Shown here: piece by piece, positions 1 to 6,759 of the stretch
Layout: every line of letters starts with the position of its first letter
Position numbering within the stretch: position 1 is the first letter of the stretch
Notes under the pieces: generated by a model
What the model was told of the DNA's origin: nothing
Seen by the model: only the letters and a program-made list of their open reading frames with translations
Databases searched by the model: none
Position numbers and translations under genes: made by a program
DNA from: an uncultured Oribacterium sp.
GTDB taxonomy: Bacteria; Bacillota; Clostridia; Lachnospirales; Lachnospiraceae
Direction of reading: 5' to 3'
Assembly: GCA_934279105.1 (NCBI GenBank)
Contig: CAKQWR010000022.1
Location: 1-16,245 of the forward strand
DNA: 16,245 nt

Positions 1-19
1 CGTTTCCGTGCGCTCCGCA

Positions 20-457
20 TCAGTACCACCGACGTTCTTTTATCTCCTCTAGTTCTACGAGTGCATCATAGAGCTGCATCTGCAATTCCTGTTTTTTAAG
101 ACTATTTACATATTTTCTCAAGTCAATGTAATGTTGCTTTACCCGCTCTTTTTCCTCATGCTCCCATATTTCCACCTGTTTCTTGAAATCTACTGCCGCT
201 TTCGGTTCCGCCGTGAAATACAGCGCGATCATATGCTTACACACGACACGTCGCCCATCGGCGAAAGGACAGGTGCACGTGGATTTTCTAGGATGCATCT
301 TATCGACATGCACGACATAGCTGTTTCCATCGTTACCACCAACTACGCCATCATACGTACCATCGCCCGCCTTACTCCATGAAGCTACCCTTTTGCGCTC
401 ATAGTAGTCCATACCACGCCAGACAGAATCACCACTTGCGACTTCTATTAACCCCAT
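20..457 (-). CDS. small SWIM zinc-finger protein
   Basis: A 145-aa protein with a SWIM zinc-binding motif: C61-T-C63 and C73-K-H75, i.e. CxC-x9-CxH, the canonical spacing class. SWIM domains bind zinc and usually mediate DNA or protein contacts. Residues about 35-60 form the expected strand-rich lead-in, with many G and V residues, and residues about 85-145 are charged and helical (rich in E, K, L and Q), probably a coiled coil. No enzymatic domain is visible; many SWIM proteins are fused to SNF2 helicases, but this one stands alone. The ATG at 457 is preceded by AAGGAG about 10 nt upstream. It lies 66 bp downstream of the AIPR gene on the same strand, with no clear terminator between, so co-transcription is likely. 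Role unknown; a DNA- or protein-binding accessory subunit is the best guess. Confidence 0.8.
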   Translation of the reverse strand: MGLIEVASGDSVWRGMDYYERKRVASWSKAGDGTYDGVVGGNDGNSYVVHVDKMHPRKSTCTCPFADGRRVVCKHMIALYFTAEPKAAVDFKKQVEIWEHEEKERVKQHYIDLRKYVNSLKKQELQMQLYDALVELEEIKERRWY

Positions 458-523
458 ATCCTCGACTCTCCTTCTCTATTTAGGAACGATAGTCCCTGAT
501 CTCTTTCCTCTTTATAATGTCGC

Positions 524-2362
524 TCACTCCAAAGCAGAAAAAATCGAATTCACAGCGCTTGAAATACTCGGCCAATTACTCTGAAGAATGCTATAGTAAT
601 TTTTATCCTTCTTCAGATAGTTTGTTGCATTGATTCCTTCTTCGTATCTTGCCGCCATCGAATAGCACATAATTCCGGCATTAATGATTGCCATAAACAG
701 TTTATACAGCACATCTTCGTATTCTGTCTTGTTCGAGAAAATTTCTCCAGGAAGTACGTGATCGAATCCTGTGAGATTTTTGGCAACATCATATACCTTT
801 CCATCTGCAACATCTAATTTGGATGCATCAAAAATCACCTGCAAATCGCTGTCCTTGATATTGCCTTGATGATATCTCGATGCCAGAACAACAAATGCGG
901 TACAAATGGTGCGTGCATTGTGCGCAAAAGCAATTCTATTTGCTGCATCCGGCGTATTTTTATTTTCCGAATCAAACCGCTTCTGAAATGTATTGCGGAA
1001 ATAATAATCTATATACAGAAGTTCTTTACAGATGCTCGCAATCTGTGCCTGATCCTTCTCAAAAATAATATCGTAATACTGCGGGTTATATAATGATGAT
1101 GGTTTATTTCTACTTGATCCTGGCACCTGGAAGATTGCAGACAGACACAATTTTCCAATTTCACTCAGATCTGTATTGAGATACGCCGGCTTGAACGCAG
1201 AAGGCACCGTCTCTCCTCGTTTTGTCTGATAAAAGATCCCAACATCACGCATTGCCTTACTAAAGCGAATCTGCTCCGGAGCATTCGCCTTCAAGTCAAT
1301 CGGTTTTATCGCCTTTTGCGAATTTGTAGCCTGGGCTATTTCCAAACTAAATTTTGTTTTTTCATCTTCCGTTGATCCGGATGTCTTAATAACTTTACAT
1401 GGAAGGTAAAAGTCCTGTTGCTCCGTTACATATTTGCTCTTGTGAATCATATAAGTGGTCTGACCACCATTCACGATAGAAAAATTTGTAAGCTTCACTT
1501 CCGTTCCATCGATATCAAAGTCATCACAGATGATCGTGATTCCATTATTCTTAAGCCAAAAACTCTCCGGTGCTTCTTGAATCGTAGTCGCGATGCCTTT
1601 ATCGATCTCTCTTCCGGTTACATGGTAACGCAAATTTCGAGCCAGTAGGTTTGTATTATGCTGAGCATACAACGACTTGATGGAAAACGCAGATACATTA
1701 ACTATTGCAGCGTCATCTCCGTAACTCAGATAATTCTCTCGCTTGTCAATTTTAATTTTACCTGATTCAACCGTCGGCCTTCTGGATTCAGATTCTTTAA
1801 TCGCCTCCTCCATATCACTACCAAACATGAGGATGACATCAAAATAGCTCGAATCACTAAACTGTGATCTGAATTTGCGTTCCACCAGATTACGACGTAT
1901 TCCAGCTTGTGGCGCACTTGTATAAAAAACGAACTGTATGCGCGATTCTTCACCGATCTCCGAATTCAGAGATAAGAACCGACCTTGAACTTTTTCATTA
2001 ACATTTTCATAATGTCCATCGCGCATATCTTTATAAAACAGAGCCATCTTCGTCAATGCATTCACCACATCATCAGCCGAAATGTTCTGATAATATTTCG
2101 ATTGCCCTATAACCATATTTGAAGCTTCACTATTCGGATCCGTCAGCAGTACATCCACACCGCCATCATACTGTCCATCTACGATGAAGGTATCAAAATC
2201 ACTATCATTTAATACCAGTGCAGGATTCTGGTAATACGTAGATTTTACGGCAAGTGCAGAAAACACATAATCATCCGATTTTGAACGCAGCGATGGGAAG
2301 GTATCTTTGAGGGTATGAATTTTATTCGTTATGAACTCATACGAATTCGATGATGCAGGCAT
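524..2362 (-). CDS. AIPR-family (abortive infection phage resistance) protein
   Basis: A 612-aa protein with the conserved AIPR core: RNLRYHV (242-248), WLKNNGITI (269-277), NGGQTT (298-303), TNSQKAI (346-352) and YQTKRGE (378-384). AIPR proteins are linked to phage resistance and often accompany restriction-like clusters with a Z1 helicase; their biochemistry is poorly defined. The N-terminal part has a nuclease-like signature, DGGVD (66-70) followed by GQSKYY (86-91). This fits a divergent PD-(D/E)xK site with D70 and Q87-x-K89. The C-terminal third is helical. The ATG at 2362 is preceded by GTGAGGT about 8 nt upstream. Base composition is clearly AT-richer than the HNH and methyltransferase genes next to it, suggesting transfer. 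It follows the methyltransferase by 46 bp and precedes the SWIM gene by 66 bp. The family call is confident; nuclease activity is inference. Confidence 0.88.
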   Translation of the reverse strand: MPASSNSYEFITNKIHTLKDTFPSLRSKSDDYVFSALAVKSTYYQNPALVLNDSDFDTFIVDGQYDGGVDVLLTDPNSEASNMVIGQSKYYQNISADDVVNALTKMALFYKDMRDGHYENVNEKVQGRFLSLNSEIGEESRIQFVFYTSAPQAGIRRNLVERKFRSQFSDSSYFDVILMFGSDMEEAIKESESRRPTVESGKIKIDKRENYLSYGDDAAIVNVSAFSIKSLYAQHNTNLLARNLRYHVTGREIDKGIATTIQEAPESFWLKNNGITIICDDFDIDGTEVKLTNFSIVNGGQTTYMIHKSKYVTEQQDFYLPCKVIKTSGSTEDEKTKFSLEIAQATNSQKAIKPIDLKANAPEQIRFSKAMRDVGIFYQTKRGETVPSAFKPAYLNTDLSEIGKLCLSAIFQVPGSSRNKPSSLYNPQYYDIIFEKDQAQIASICKELLYIDYYFRNTFQKRFDSENKNTPDAANRIAFAHNARTICTAFVVLASRYHQGNIKDSDLQVIFDASKLDVADGKVYDVAKNLTGFDHVLPGEIFSNKTEYEDVLYKLFMAIINAGIMCYSMAARYEEGINATNYLKKDKNYYSILQSNWPSISSAVNSIFSALE

Positions 2363-2408
2363 AGATTTTACCTCACTCTCATATAATATTACTAAGATCG
2401 TACCATGA

Positions 2409-3038
2409 TTAAACAGGCTTCACAAGATCATGCAATCCCTTCCGAAAGATCACATTCAGCCACTTCTGGCTTCTTCGGTCTGCGCGTACATCTTCGGATA
2501 GCCAGCACGCTTCTACGCTTACACCTCCTTCATTCTGGGCCAATGCTTCTGCCCTCTGCTCTGTCATGTCGCAGAACAGGCGACCGCTCGATGCTTCGGT
2601 GCGTTCCATCTCACCATACTTCCAGGACGCATAGAGTACGCCGCCCGGCACAAGTGCACGCATCAGTCGATGGAACACCTCAGCCTGCTGCCGCTCCGGT
2701 ACGTGAAGCAGCGACGCGCACGCCCAGATACCGTCGAAGCACGCATCGTAATCCAGTTCCTGGAAGCGCAGCTGTCGGACCTCCTGTTGCAGAAGCCGCG
2801 ATGCAAATGCACACATTTCCTGCGACGCATCGATGGCGGTCACAGCATAGCCGGCCTTCCTAAAGTGCAAACTATCTCGACCGCTTCCACATCCGGCATC
2901 CAGCACCGCTGCCCCCGGCGCGAGGTGCTTCTCAAAGCGCTCATAAATCGCACTCATATCTGCATGTACCGTCTGATCTGCATACGCGTTAGCAGGATCA
3001 TCGTAATATGCTATCGTCTGGTTCTTCTCGTTCATCAT
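2409..3038 (-). CDS. class I SAM-dependent methyltransferase
   Basis: A 209-aa Rossmann-fold methyltransferase. SAM-binding motif I is VLDAGCGSGRD (45-55), the acidic residue ending strand 2 is D70 in VTAID, and the strand 4 region is FDGIWACASLLHVP (101-114), followed by PGGVLYASW (131-139). This layout is typical of small-molecule or generic methyltransferases of the Methyltransf_11/25 type. There is no NPPY/DPPY or cytosine PCQ motif, so it is not a recognisable DNA methyltransferase. Two consecutive Met codons (3038 and 3035) are possible starts and the ribosome binding site is weak (AAAAAAG). It lies 188 bp downstream of the HNH gene and 46 bp upstream of AIPR, same strand. Substrate unknown. 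It may be an ordinary metabolic enzyme rather than part of a defence system. Confidence 0.82.
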   Translation of the reverse strand: MMNEKNQTIAYYDDPANAYADQTVHADMSAIYERFEKHLAPGAAVLDAGCGSGRDSLHFRKAGYAVTAIDASQEMCAFASRLLQQEVRQLRFQELDYDACFDGIWACASLLHVPERQQAEVFHRLMRALVPGGVLYASWKYGEMERTEASSGRLFCDMTEQRAEALAQNEGGVSVEACWLSEDVRADRRSQKWLNVIFRKGLHDLVKPV

Positions 3039-3041
3039 CTT

Positions 3042-3072
3042 TTTTATACTGAAAACTAACCCGTTTTATACT
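3042..3072 (-). promoter_or_regulatory. paired TTTTATACT direct repeats upstream of the methyltransferase
   Basis: The 9-mer TTTTATACT occurs at 3042-3050 and 3064-3072, 22 bp apart, or about two helical turns. On the minus strand it reads AGTATAAAA, so each copy contains a TATAAA-like -10. It sits directly before the methyltransferase start. It could be duplicated -10 boxes or a pair of regulator half-sites. No good -35 was found. Confidence 0.3.
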
Positions 3073-3226
3073 CAGATTTGACCTACCCTGCAGTGAATTT
3101 TCCAGCCTCAATCCTTGTCCGACGAGCTTTCTCTAGTTATCCACCTGCAAGCGCCCTGTTTCACGCCTTTACGCGGCATGATCGGCATGTCTGCCGGCCA
3201 AAGCGACAGGGTTTTCCACATTTCTC

Positions 3227-4402
3227 TTATCGAATAACCACATAATCTGTATATCTCCACAGTCCGTAGCCCTGCAGTTTCGCGGCGTCGTAAACCGGTC
3301 GCAGGTTGTGCTCGAGGATGTTCGTGAACTGCTCTTCGGTATTTCCGGGGATGTACAGATTTTCGACCGCCCACATCGCATTGAGATTATCGCGACGGCA
3401 CTTCTCGAAGGCCTTCTGGATCTGCTCGTGGCTGAAGACGGTTTCATACATCTTATACTGGAGCGCCGCCAGATTTCCGAAGTAAAGATCCCACTCCGGG
3501 AGGCGGTTGCTCTTACTGGAATTCAGCCGACGCTCCATCGGGATGAGGTCCCAAAGCTCATCATTGGCGACGAAAGACCACGGCACGAAGTGATCGAGAT
3601 CACTCTTTCGAACGTCGATCTCGTGACCGGAATAGATGTCATGAATCGGCGTCGCGAGCACCTCCGCCACCTCTTTCCAGAGCGCCTTCGCGTTCGACAG
3701 CTTGCGGCCGTTTTCATTCTCCGGTGCCAGCTTATAGATGATGCCTGGCACGCCCGGATTACGATCCTGCAGGAAACGCACCTTCTTCATCTGAATCCAG
3801 CCCTTGATGATCGGATAGTTGTCGATGATCAGACGGCGCCACTCCGGATGGATGCGGATTTTCTTCTCCAGGCCTTTGCCGTCAATGATGATGTACGGAA
3901 GTGCAGTGTCCTGGTTCAGCAGGCTGATATACCGGATCATCTCTCCGGACTTATACCACATCTTATTGCTGCCGCCGATCTCATCGAGGAAGGAGGACAG
4001 CAGACGGTACGGAACATTGATCGTCAGCGTGAGTTTATCCGCCCGGATCTCCGCCTGATGCTGCTCGATGCCATGCATGATTTCATCCTTCGAGGACGCG
4101 TAGGACATCTGATCATCTCGGTTGATGACATTGATCGCACGCTCCAGCGCATTCTCGCACTTGCCCCGGATCGTCGGGCCGAGATGCAGCTTGTAGCGCG
4201 TCACGGAGTACCACGCGTCGCAGATCATCTCGTCGATGATCTTTTCGAAGCTGATGTCGCCTTCCTCGGTCGGCAGCAGGTTGAGGATCGCCTCCAGCCA
4301 GTAGAACTTGTAGCACTGCGACGGATCGTCCAGCATACGCGCGAACTTACCCGTATCCAGATCGTTCCTGTAGGAAGCATCGGTATGTAGTACTAAGTCC
4401 AT
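3227..4402 (-). CDS. HNH endonuclease family protein
   Basis: A 391-aa protein with a C-terminal HNH nuclease motif: DLDHFVPWS (268-276), LWDLIP (283-288) and NSSKSNRLP (294-302). H271 is the expected general base and N294 and K297 belong to the last HNH element. The middle position, normally Asn in NL or WNL, is D285 here. The N-terminal roughly 230 residues are helical (for example FYWLEAILNLL, 33-43) and match no domain I can name; they may recognise DNA or a partner. The start is well supported: CGGAGG sits 7 nt before the ATG at 4402. This is the first gene of the minus-strand group HNH, methyltransferase, AIPR, SWIM. Alone, such proteins may be restriction-type or mobile-element nucleases. 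Family call good, biological role uncertain. Confidence 0.85.
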   Translation of the reverse strand: MDLVLHTDASYRNDLDTGKFARMLDDPSQCYKFYWLEAILNLLPTEEGDISFEKIIDEMICDAWYSVTRYKLHLGPTIRGKCENALERAINVINRDDQMSYASSKDEIMHGIEQHQAEIRADKLTLTINVPYRLLSSFLDEIGGSNKMWYKSGEMIRYISLLNQDTALPYIIIDGKGLEKKIRIHPEWRRLIIDNYPIIKGWIQMKKVRFLQDRNPGVPGIIYKLAPENENGRKLSNAKALWKEVAEVLATPIHDIYSGHEIDVRKSDLDHFVPWSFVANDELWDLIPMERRLNSSKSNRLPEWDLYFGNLAALQYKMYETVFSHEQIQKAFEKCRRDNLNAMWAVENLYIPGNTEEQFTNILEHNLRPVYDAAKLQGYGLWRYTDYVVIR

Positions 4403-4546
4403 GAGCAGGCCTCCGGTGTAAAGATGCGCTACGTAAATACGAGATTCAATATGCTTCTGATTTTATCACATTCTCATGTCGTGCTCTACATACTCTGACA
4501 TATGCCCCGGCGGTCGGTGAGCGGTGGTCGGCGGCGTGACGAGGTG

Positions 4547-4570
4547 GAGGACGGAAGCCTTGGCCGAAGG
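4547..4570 (+). repeat. diverged copy of dispersed GGCATTGGCC-type repeat
   Basis: The stretch begins GAGGACGGAAGCCTTGGCC and ends GAAGG. It aligns with copies at 8505-8528 and 5411-5434, and is the most diverged of the three. Unlike the other two it is followed only by a short 4-bp hairpin and a T-run. Confidence 0.4.
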
Positions 4571-4598
4571 CATAGCAATGCTTTTTCCTCGGTGCTTT

Positions 4599-4667
4599 TA
4601 TCTCCTCGTATCTAATCATATCTCATCAAAAGAATCGATTCATTTAACGAGATAAATGACGAGATAA
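4599..4667. promoter_or_regulatory. 36-bp near-palindrome with GAGATA half-sites, putative operator
   Basis: Positions 4619-4654 form an inverted repeat centred on AATCGATT (4633-4640): TATCTC (4619-4624) mirrors GAGATA (4649-4654), and 15 of 18 symmetric pairs match. Extra half-sites flank it. TATCTC and TATCTA occur at 4599 and 4609 at exact 10-bp steps from 4619, and ACGAGATAA is repeated at 4647-4655 and 4659-4667 with 12-bp spacing. This is typical of a multi-site operator between divergent genes. The regulator is unknown. Confidence 0.5.
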
Positions 4668-4687
4668 TTTGATGTGCAAAAAAATGC

Positions 4688-4699
4688 CATACCGGTATG
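4688..4699. promoter_or_regulatory. perfect 12-bp palindrome CATACCGGTATG
   Basis: CATACCGGTATG is its own reverse complement. It lies 50 bp before the exonuclease start, in the position where its promoter should be, so it may be an operator. No T-tract follows, so it is not a terminator. Confidence 0.3.
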
Positions 4700-4749
4700 C
4701 TACAACCGTAACATAGCAATCTGGTGGATGGAGTGAAAAGAGGGTGCGT

Positions 4750-5403
4750 ATGTATCATGTAGTTATTGATCTGGAAATGTGTCGTGTTCCGAGGAGAAGC
4801 AGTGCGGACTACCGATGCAGGATGGAGACGATTCAGATCGGTGCGGCACTGCTGGATGAGCATTTCGGGCGGATCGGTACGCTCAGCGAGTATGTGAATC
4901 CGAGCTATGGTGCGATCGACAGTTTCATCGGGAATCTGACGGGGATTCGGCAGTCGGATCTGCGGGGTGCGCCGAAGCTGGAGGAGGCGCTGGTGCATCT
5001 AATCGACTGGATCGGTGATCGCGAGTACCGGATCTATGCGTGGAGCCGGTCGGATCGGCAGCAGCTTCTTCATGAGCTGCGGGGGAAGAGTATCGTAAAT
5101 GAGAAGATCGCGGGTTTCATGCAGGCGGCGCGCTGGGTCGATTATCAGGCGGTGTTCGTGCGGCGCTATAAGCTCGGGCGGGAATGCAGTCTCGAGGAGG
5201 CGCTCATCCGTGCGGATATCCGACCGGAGGGACGCTTCCACGACGGGCTCGATGATGCGGTAAATACCGGGAAGCTGATCCGGAAGCTGGAGCTGGATCC
5301 GACATTCGAGCTGACGGCGGGGTATGTGCCGCCGGTGTCGGATGCGCCGCTGAGCTGCAGCTTCGGGGATCTGCTGGCGAAGATGCAGATAAAAGTCGGG
5401 TGA
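4750..5403 (+). CDS. DEDDh-family 3'-5' exonuclease
   Basis: A 217-aa protein of the DnaQ-like RNase T/exonuclease fold. All catalytic residues are visible: D7 and E9 in VVIDLEM (ExoI), D102 in SRSD (ExoII), and H164-x4-D169 in HDGLDDA (ExoIII). These two-metal enzymes remove nucleotides from the 3' end of DNA or RNA. Between ExoI and the next strand (ETIQIGA) there is a basic loop seen in KapD-like stand-alone exonucleases. I chose ATG 4750 because AGAGGG sits 5 nt upstream and the family begins just before the DLE motif; a GTG at 4744, with GGAG 10 nt before it, would add only two residues. It is divergent from the HNH nuclease and convergent with the M42 peptidase, with a terminator shortly after its stop. 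DNA versus RNA substrate cannot be told. Confidence 0.87.
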   Translation: MYHVVIDLEMCRVPRRSSADYRCRMETIQIGAALLDEHFGRIGTLSEYVNPSYGAIDSFIGNLTGIRQSDLRGAPKLEEALVHLIDWIGDREYRIYAWSRSDRQQLLHELRGKSIVNEKIAGFMQAARWVDYQAVFVRRYKLGRECSLEEALIRADIRPEGRFHDGLDDAVNTGKLIRKLELDPTFELTAGYVPPVSDAPLSCSFGDLLAKMQIKVG

Positions 5404-5410
5404 TGATGTT

Positions 5411-5434
5411 GACGGCGGAGGCATTGGCCGAGGA
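5411..5434 (+). repeat. dispersed GGCATTGGCC repeat, copy next to terminator
   Basis: Contains GGCATTGGCC at 5420-5429, identical to 8514-8523, embedded in a similar GA-rich context. It sits 10 nt before the left arm of the terminator hairpin at 5440, and the second copy precedes a homologous hairpin in the same orientation. Confidence 0.45.
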
Positions 5435-5439
5435 CATAT

Positions 5440-5488
5440 AAAAATCCCACAGTGAATCGCGGGGAACGTAGTTCACGGTGGGATTTTT
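5440..5488. terminator. bidirectional terminator between convergent exonuclease and M42 genes
   Basis: An 11-bp perfect stem, AAAAATCCCAC (5440-5450) with GTGGGATTTTT (5478-5488), continues after one mismatch as GTGAA/TTCAC around a 15-nt loop. T-runs are present on both strands, so it can end both the plus-strand exonuclease and the minus-strand M42 transcripts. Confidence 0.85.
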
Positions 5489-5531
5489 GTGTTTCGCGAT
5501 GCCGCGGGTATGCACCGGGCAGTCAATTTAC

Positions 5532-5567
5532 ACCCTTTCGGGTATATGGGATCTGCCCCCGGCAGAT
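5532..5567 (-). other. two small hairpins just downstream of the M42 stop
   Basis: ATCTGCC/GGCAGAT with a 3-nt loop (5551-5567) is followed, on the minus strand, by ACCC-GAAA-GGGT (5532-5543), a stem with a GNRA-type tetraloop. They lie in the 3' untranslated part of the M42 message before the terminator. They may protect the 3' end or pause RNA polymerase; neither has a T-tract. Confidence 0.35.
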
Positions 5568-5577
5568 GGCTGCGCCG

Positions 5578-6681
5578 TCAGTCGTCCTCCGAGAGGATGT
5601 CGCGGCGGAGGATGTGCCGGAGGTCTGCGCTGCTGAGGTCCTGCACGAGGTGGGTGACGAGATCGATGGTGGCATCGATGTCCTCGGTTTTACAGAAGTT
5701 ATAGTGGCTGTGCACGTAGCGGCTCGGGACGCCGAGGACGAGGACCGGAACGGCCTGATGGGTGAGGCTGATGACGCCGGCGTTGGTGCCGCCGCCTCTT
5801 CGAACCGCCTCCTGATAACGGATATGGTATTTTTCGGCGATGTGTTCGGCGACTTCGATGAAGGCCGGATTCGAGATGTAGCTTCGATCCATGATGCGGA
5901 TCTGTGTGCCTTCGCCCATCCGGCACTGTGCCTGCTGCACGCCGAAATAGAAGTCATCCGATGGGGAGCCTTCGAAGACGATCGCGAGGTCCGGGTGGAC
6001 CTGCTGCGCGGTGACGGTCGCACCTCGCTCTCCGACTTCTTCCTGTGCGGCGAGCGCGCCGACCAGTCTGATCGGAAGCGTGGAAGCCTGTGCGCGCAGC
6101 TGCTGCATGATTTCGATGATGACAGCGCAACCGACACGGTTATCGAACGCCTTGCCGAAGCAGAGTCCGTGCTTTTCGTCATAGTCGAAGCGGACATCCG
6201 GCACGATCGGATCGCCGATGTGGATACCGAAGGACTCGATGACGTCTTCTCTGCTGACAGCGCCGACGTCGAGCTTCATGGTTTCGATCTGGAGCTTCGT
6301 GTTTTTCCGCGCCTCTTCGCTCATGAAATGGACGGGTTCGGAGGCGATGATGCCACGGATGTACTCTCCCTTCCGATTACGGATCATGACGGAGTGCGCC
6401 GGCAGACTGGTCGGGTGGAAACCGCCGAGAAGGATGATTTTCAGTGTTCCATCGTCTTCGATGCTCTGCACCATCATGCCGCATTCATCGAGATGCGCGT
6501 CGAGGAGAAGGGTCGGGCGATCGTCCGGCTCCTGCGCCGGCAGATCGAGGTAGAGATTATTCATCGCGTCGTTTCTGTAGCGCAGTCCCTCAAGAAAGGG
6601 CTCGACACGCCGCAGCACATCTTCTTCGTATCCGCTGGGACCGAAGGCATCGGACAGTTCCTGAAATAGTTTAAGATTCAT
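5578..6681 (-). CDS. M42-family metallo-aminopeptidase
   Basis: A 367-aa cytoplasmic zinc or cobalt aminopeptidase of the M42 family (glutamyl aminopeptidase/PepA/FrvX group), which trims peptides as large oligomers. Visible family residues are H63 and D65 in DAHLDECG, D180 in AFDNRVG, catalytic E214 with metal ligand E215 in AAQEEVG, E237 in VFEGSP, and H324 in RYVHSH. Substrate-site GGGTNAG is at 296-302. Length fits the family (about 340-370). I place the start at 6681 (MNLKLFQEL), with AAAGGA about 10 nt upstream. The same frame stays open to 6741, but that extension is basic, unlike the family, and lacks a good ribosome binding site. It lies 78 bp downstream of the 517-aa surface-type protein on the same strand and ends before a shared terminator. 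Substrate preference is not evident. Confidence 0.92.
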   Translation of the reverse strand: MNLKLFQELSDAFGPSGYEEDVLRRVEPFLEGLRYRNDAMNNLYLDLPAQEPDDRPTLLLDAHLDECGMMVQSIEDDGTLKIILLGGFHPTSLPAHSVMIRNRKGEYIRGIIASEPVHFMSEEARKNTKLQIETMKLDVGAVSREDVIESFGIHIGDPIVPDVRFDYDEKHGLCFGKAFDNRVGCAVIIEIMQQLRAQASTLPIRLVGALAAQEEVGERGATVTAQQVHPDLAIVFEGSPSDDFYFGVQQAQCRMGEGTQIRIMDRSYISNPAFIEVAEHIAEKYHIRYQEAVRRGGGTNAGVISLTHQAVPVLVLGVPSRYVHSHYNFCKTEDIDATIDLVTHLVQDLSSADLRHILRRDILSEDD

Positions 6682-6759
6682 TTCGATCATTCCTTTCTTT
6701 TTTTCGTTTCGGTATATAAGCTGGCTCTCTTCCACATCCATGATACCACGAAAGGTATG

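Larger units (their letters stand above)
4403..4749. other. divergent intergenic region between HNH and exonuclease
   Basis: No gene is visible in this 347-bp region. It contains a GC-rich stretch (about 4505-4560) that carries a diverged copy of a repeat seen twice elsewhere in the window, a weak hairpin with T-run (GCAT-AGCA-ATGC then TTTTT, 4570-4585), a 36-bp near-palindrome at 4619-4654, flanking GAGATA half-sites and a 12-bp palindrome at 4688-4699. It should hold the promoters of both flanking genes, but I could not assign convincing -35/-10 pairs. Confidence 0.6.

Noticed and set aside
2409..3038. Methyltransferase as the DNA-modifying half of a restriction-modification system
   Set aside because: It lacks N6-adenine/N4-cytosine (D/N/S)PP(Y/F) and C5-cytosine PCQ motifs; the protein is too short and resembles small-molecule enzymes.
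3140..3215. CCCTGT/ACAGGG repeat between HNH and methyltransferase as a terminator
   Set aside because: Arms are only 6 bp and far apart, and no T-run follows on the minus strand.
3308..4390. 360-aa open frame on the plus strand opposite the HNH gene
   Set aside because: Antisense shadow of a GC-rich gene; no family motifs, composition dominated by R, D, L and I, while the minus strand has a clear HNH motif and ribosome binding site.
5452..6669. 405-aa plus-strand open frame opposite the M42 gene
   Set aside because: Starts inside the terminator hairpin and has no recognisable domain; the minus strand encodes the complete M42 enzyme.
6682..6741. 20-residue N-terminal extension of the M42 peptidase
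   Set aside because: The extension is unlike the family and the internal ATG at 6681 has a suitable ribosome binding site and family-like start.
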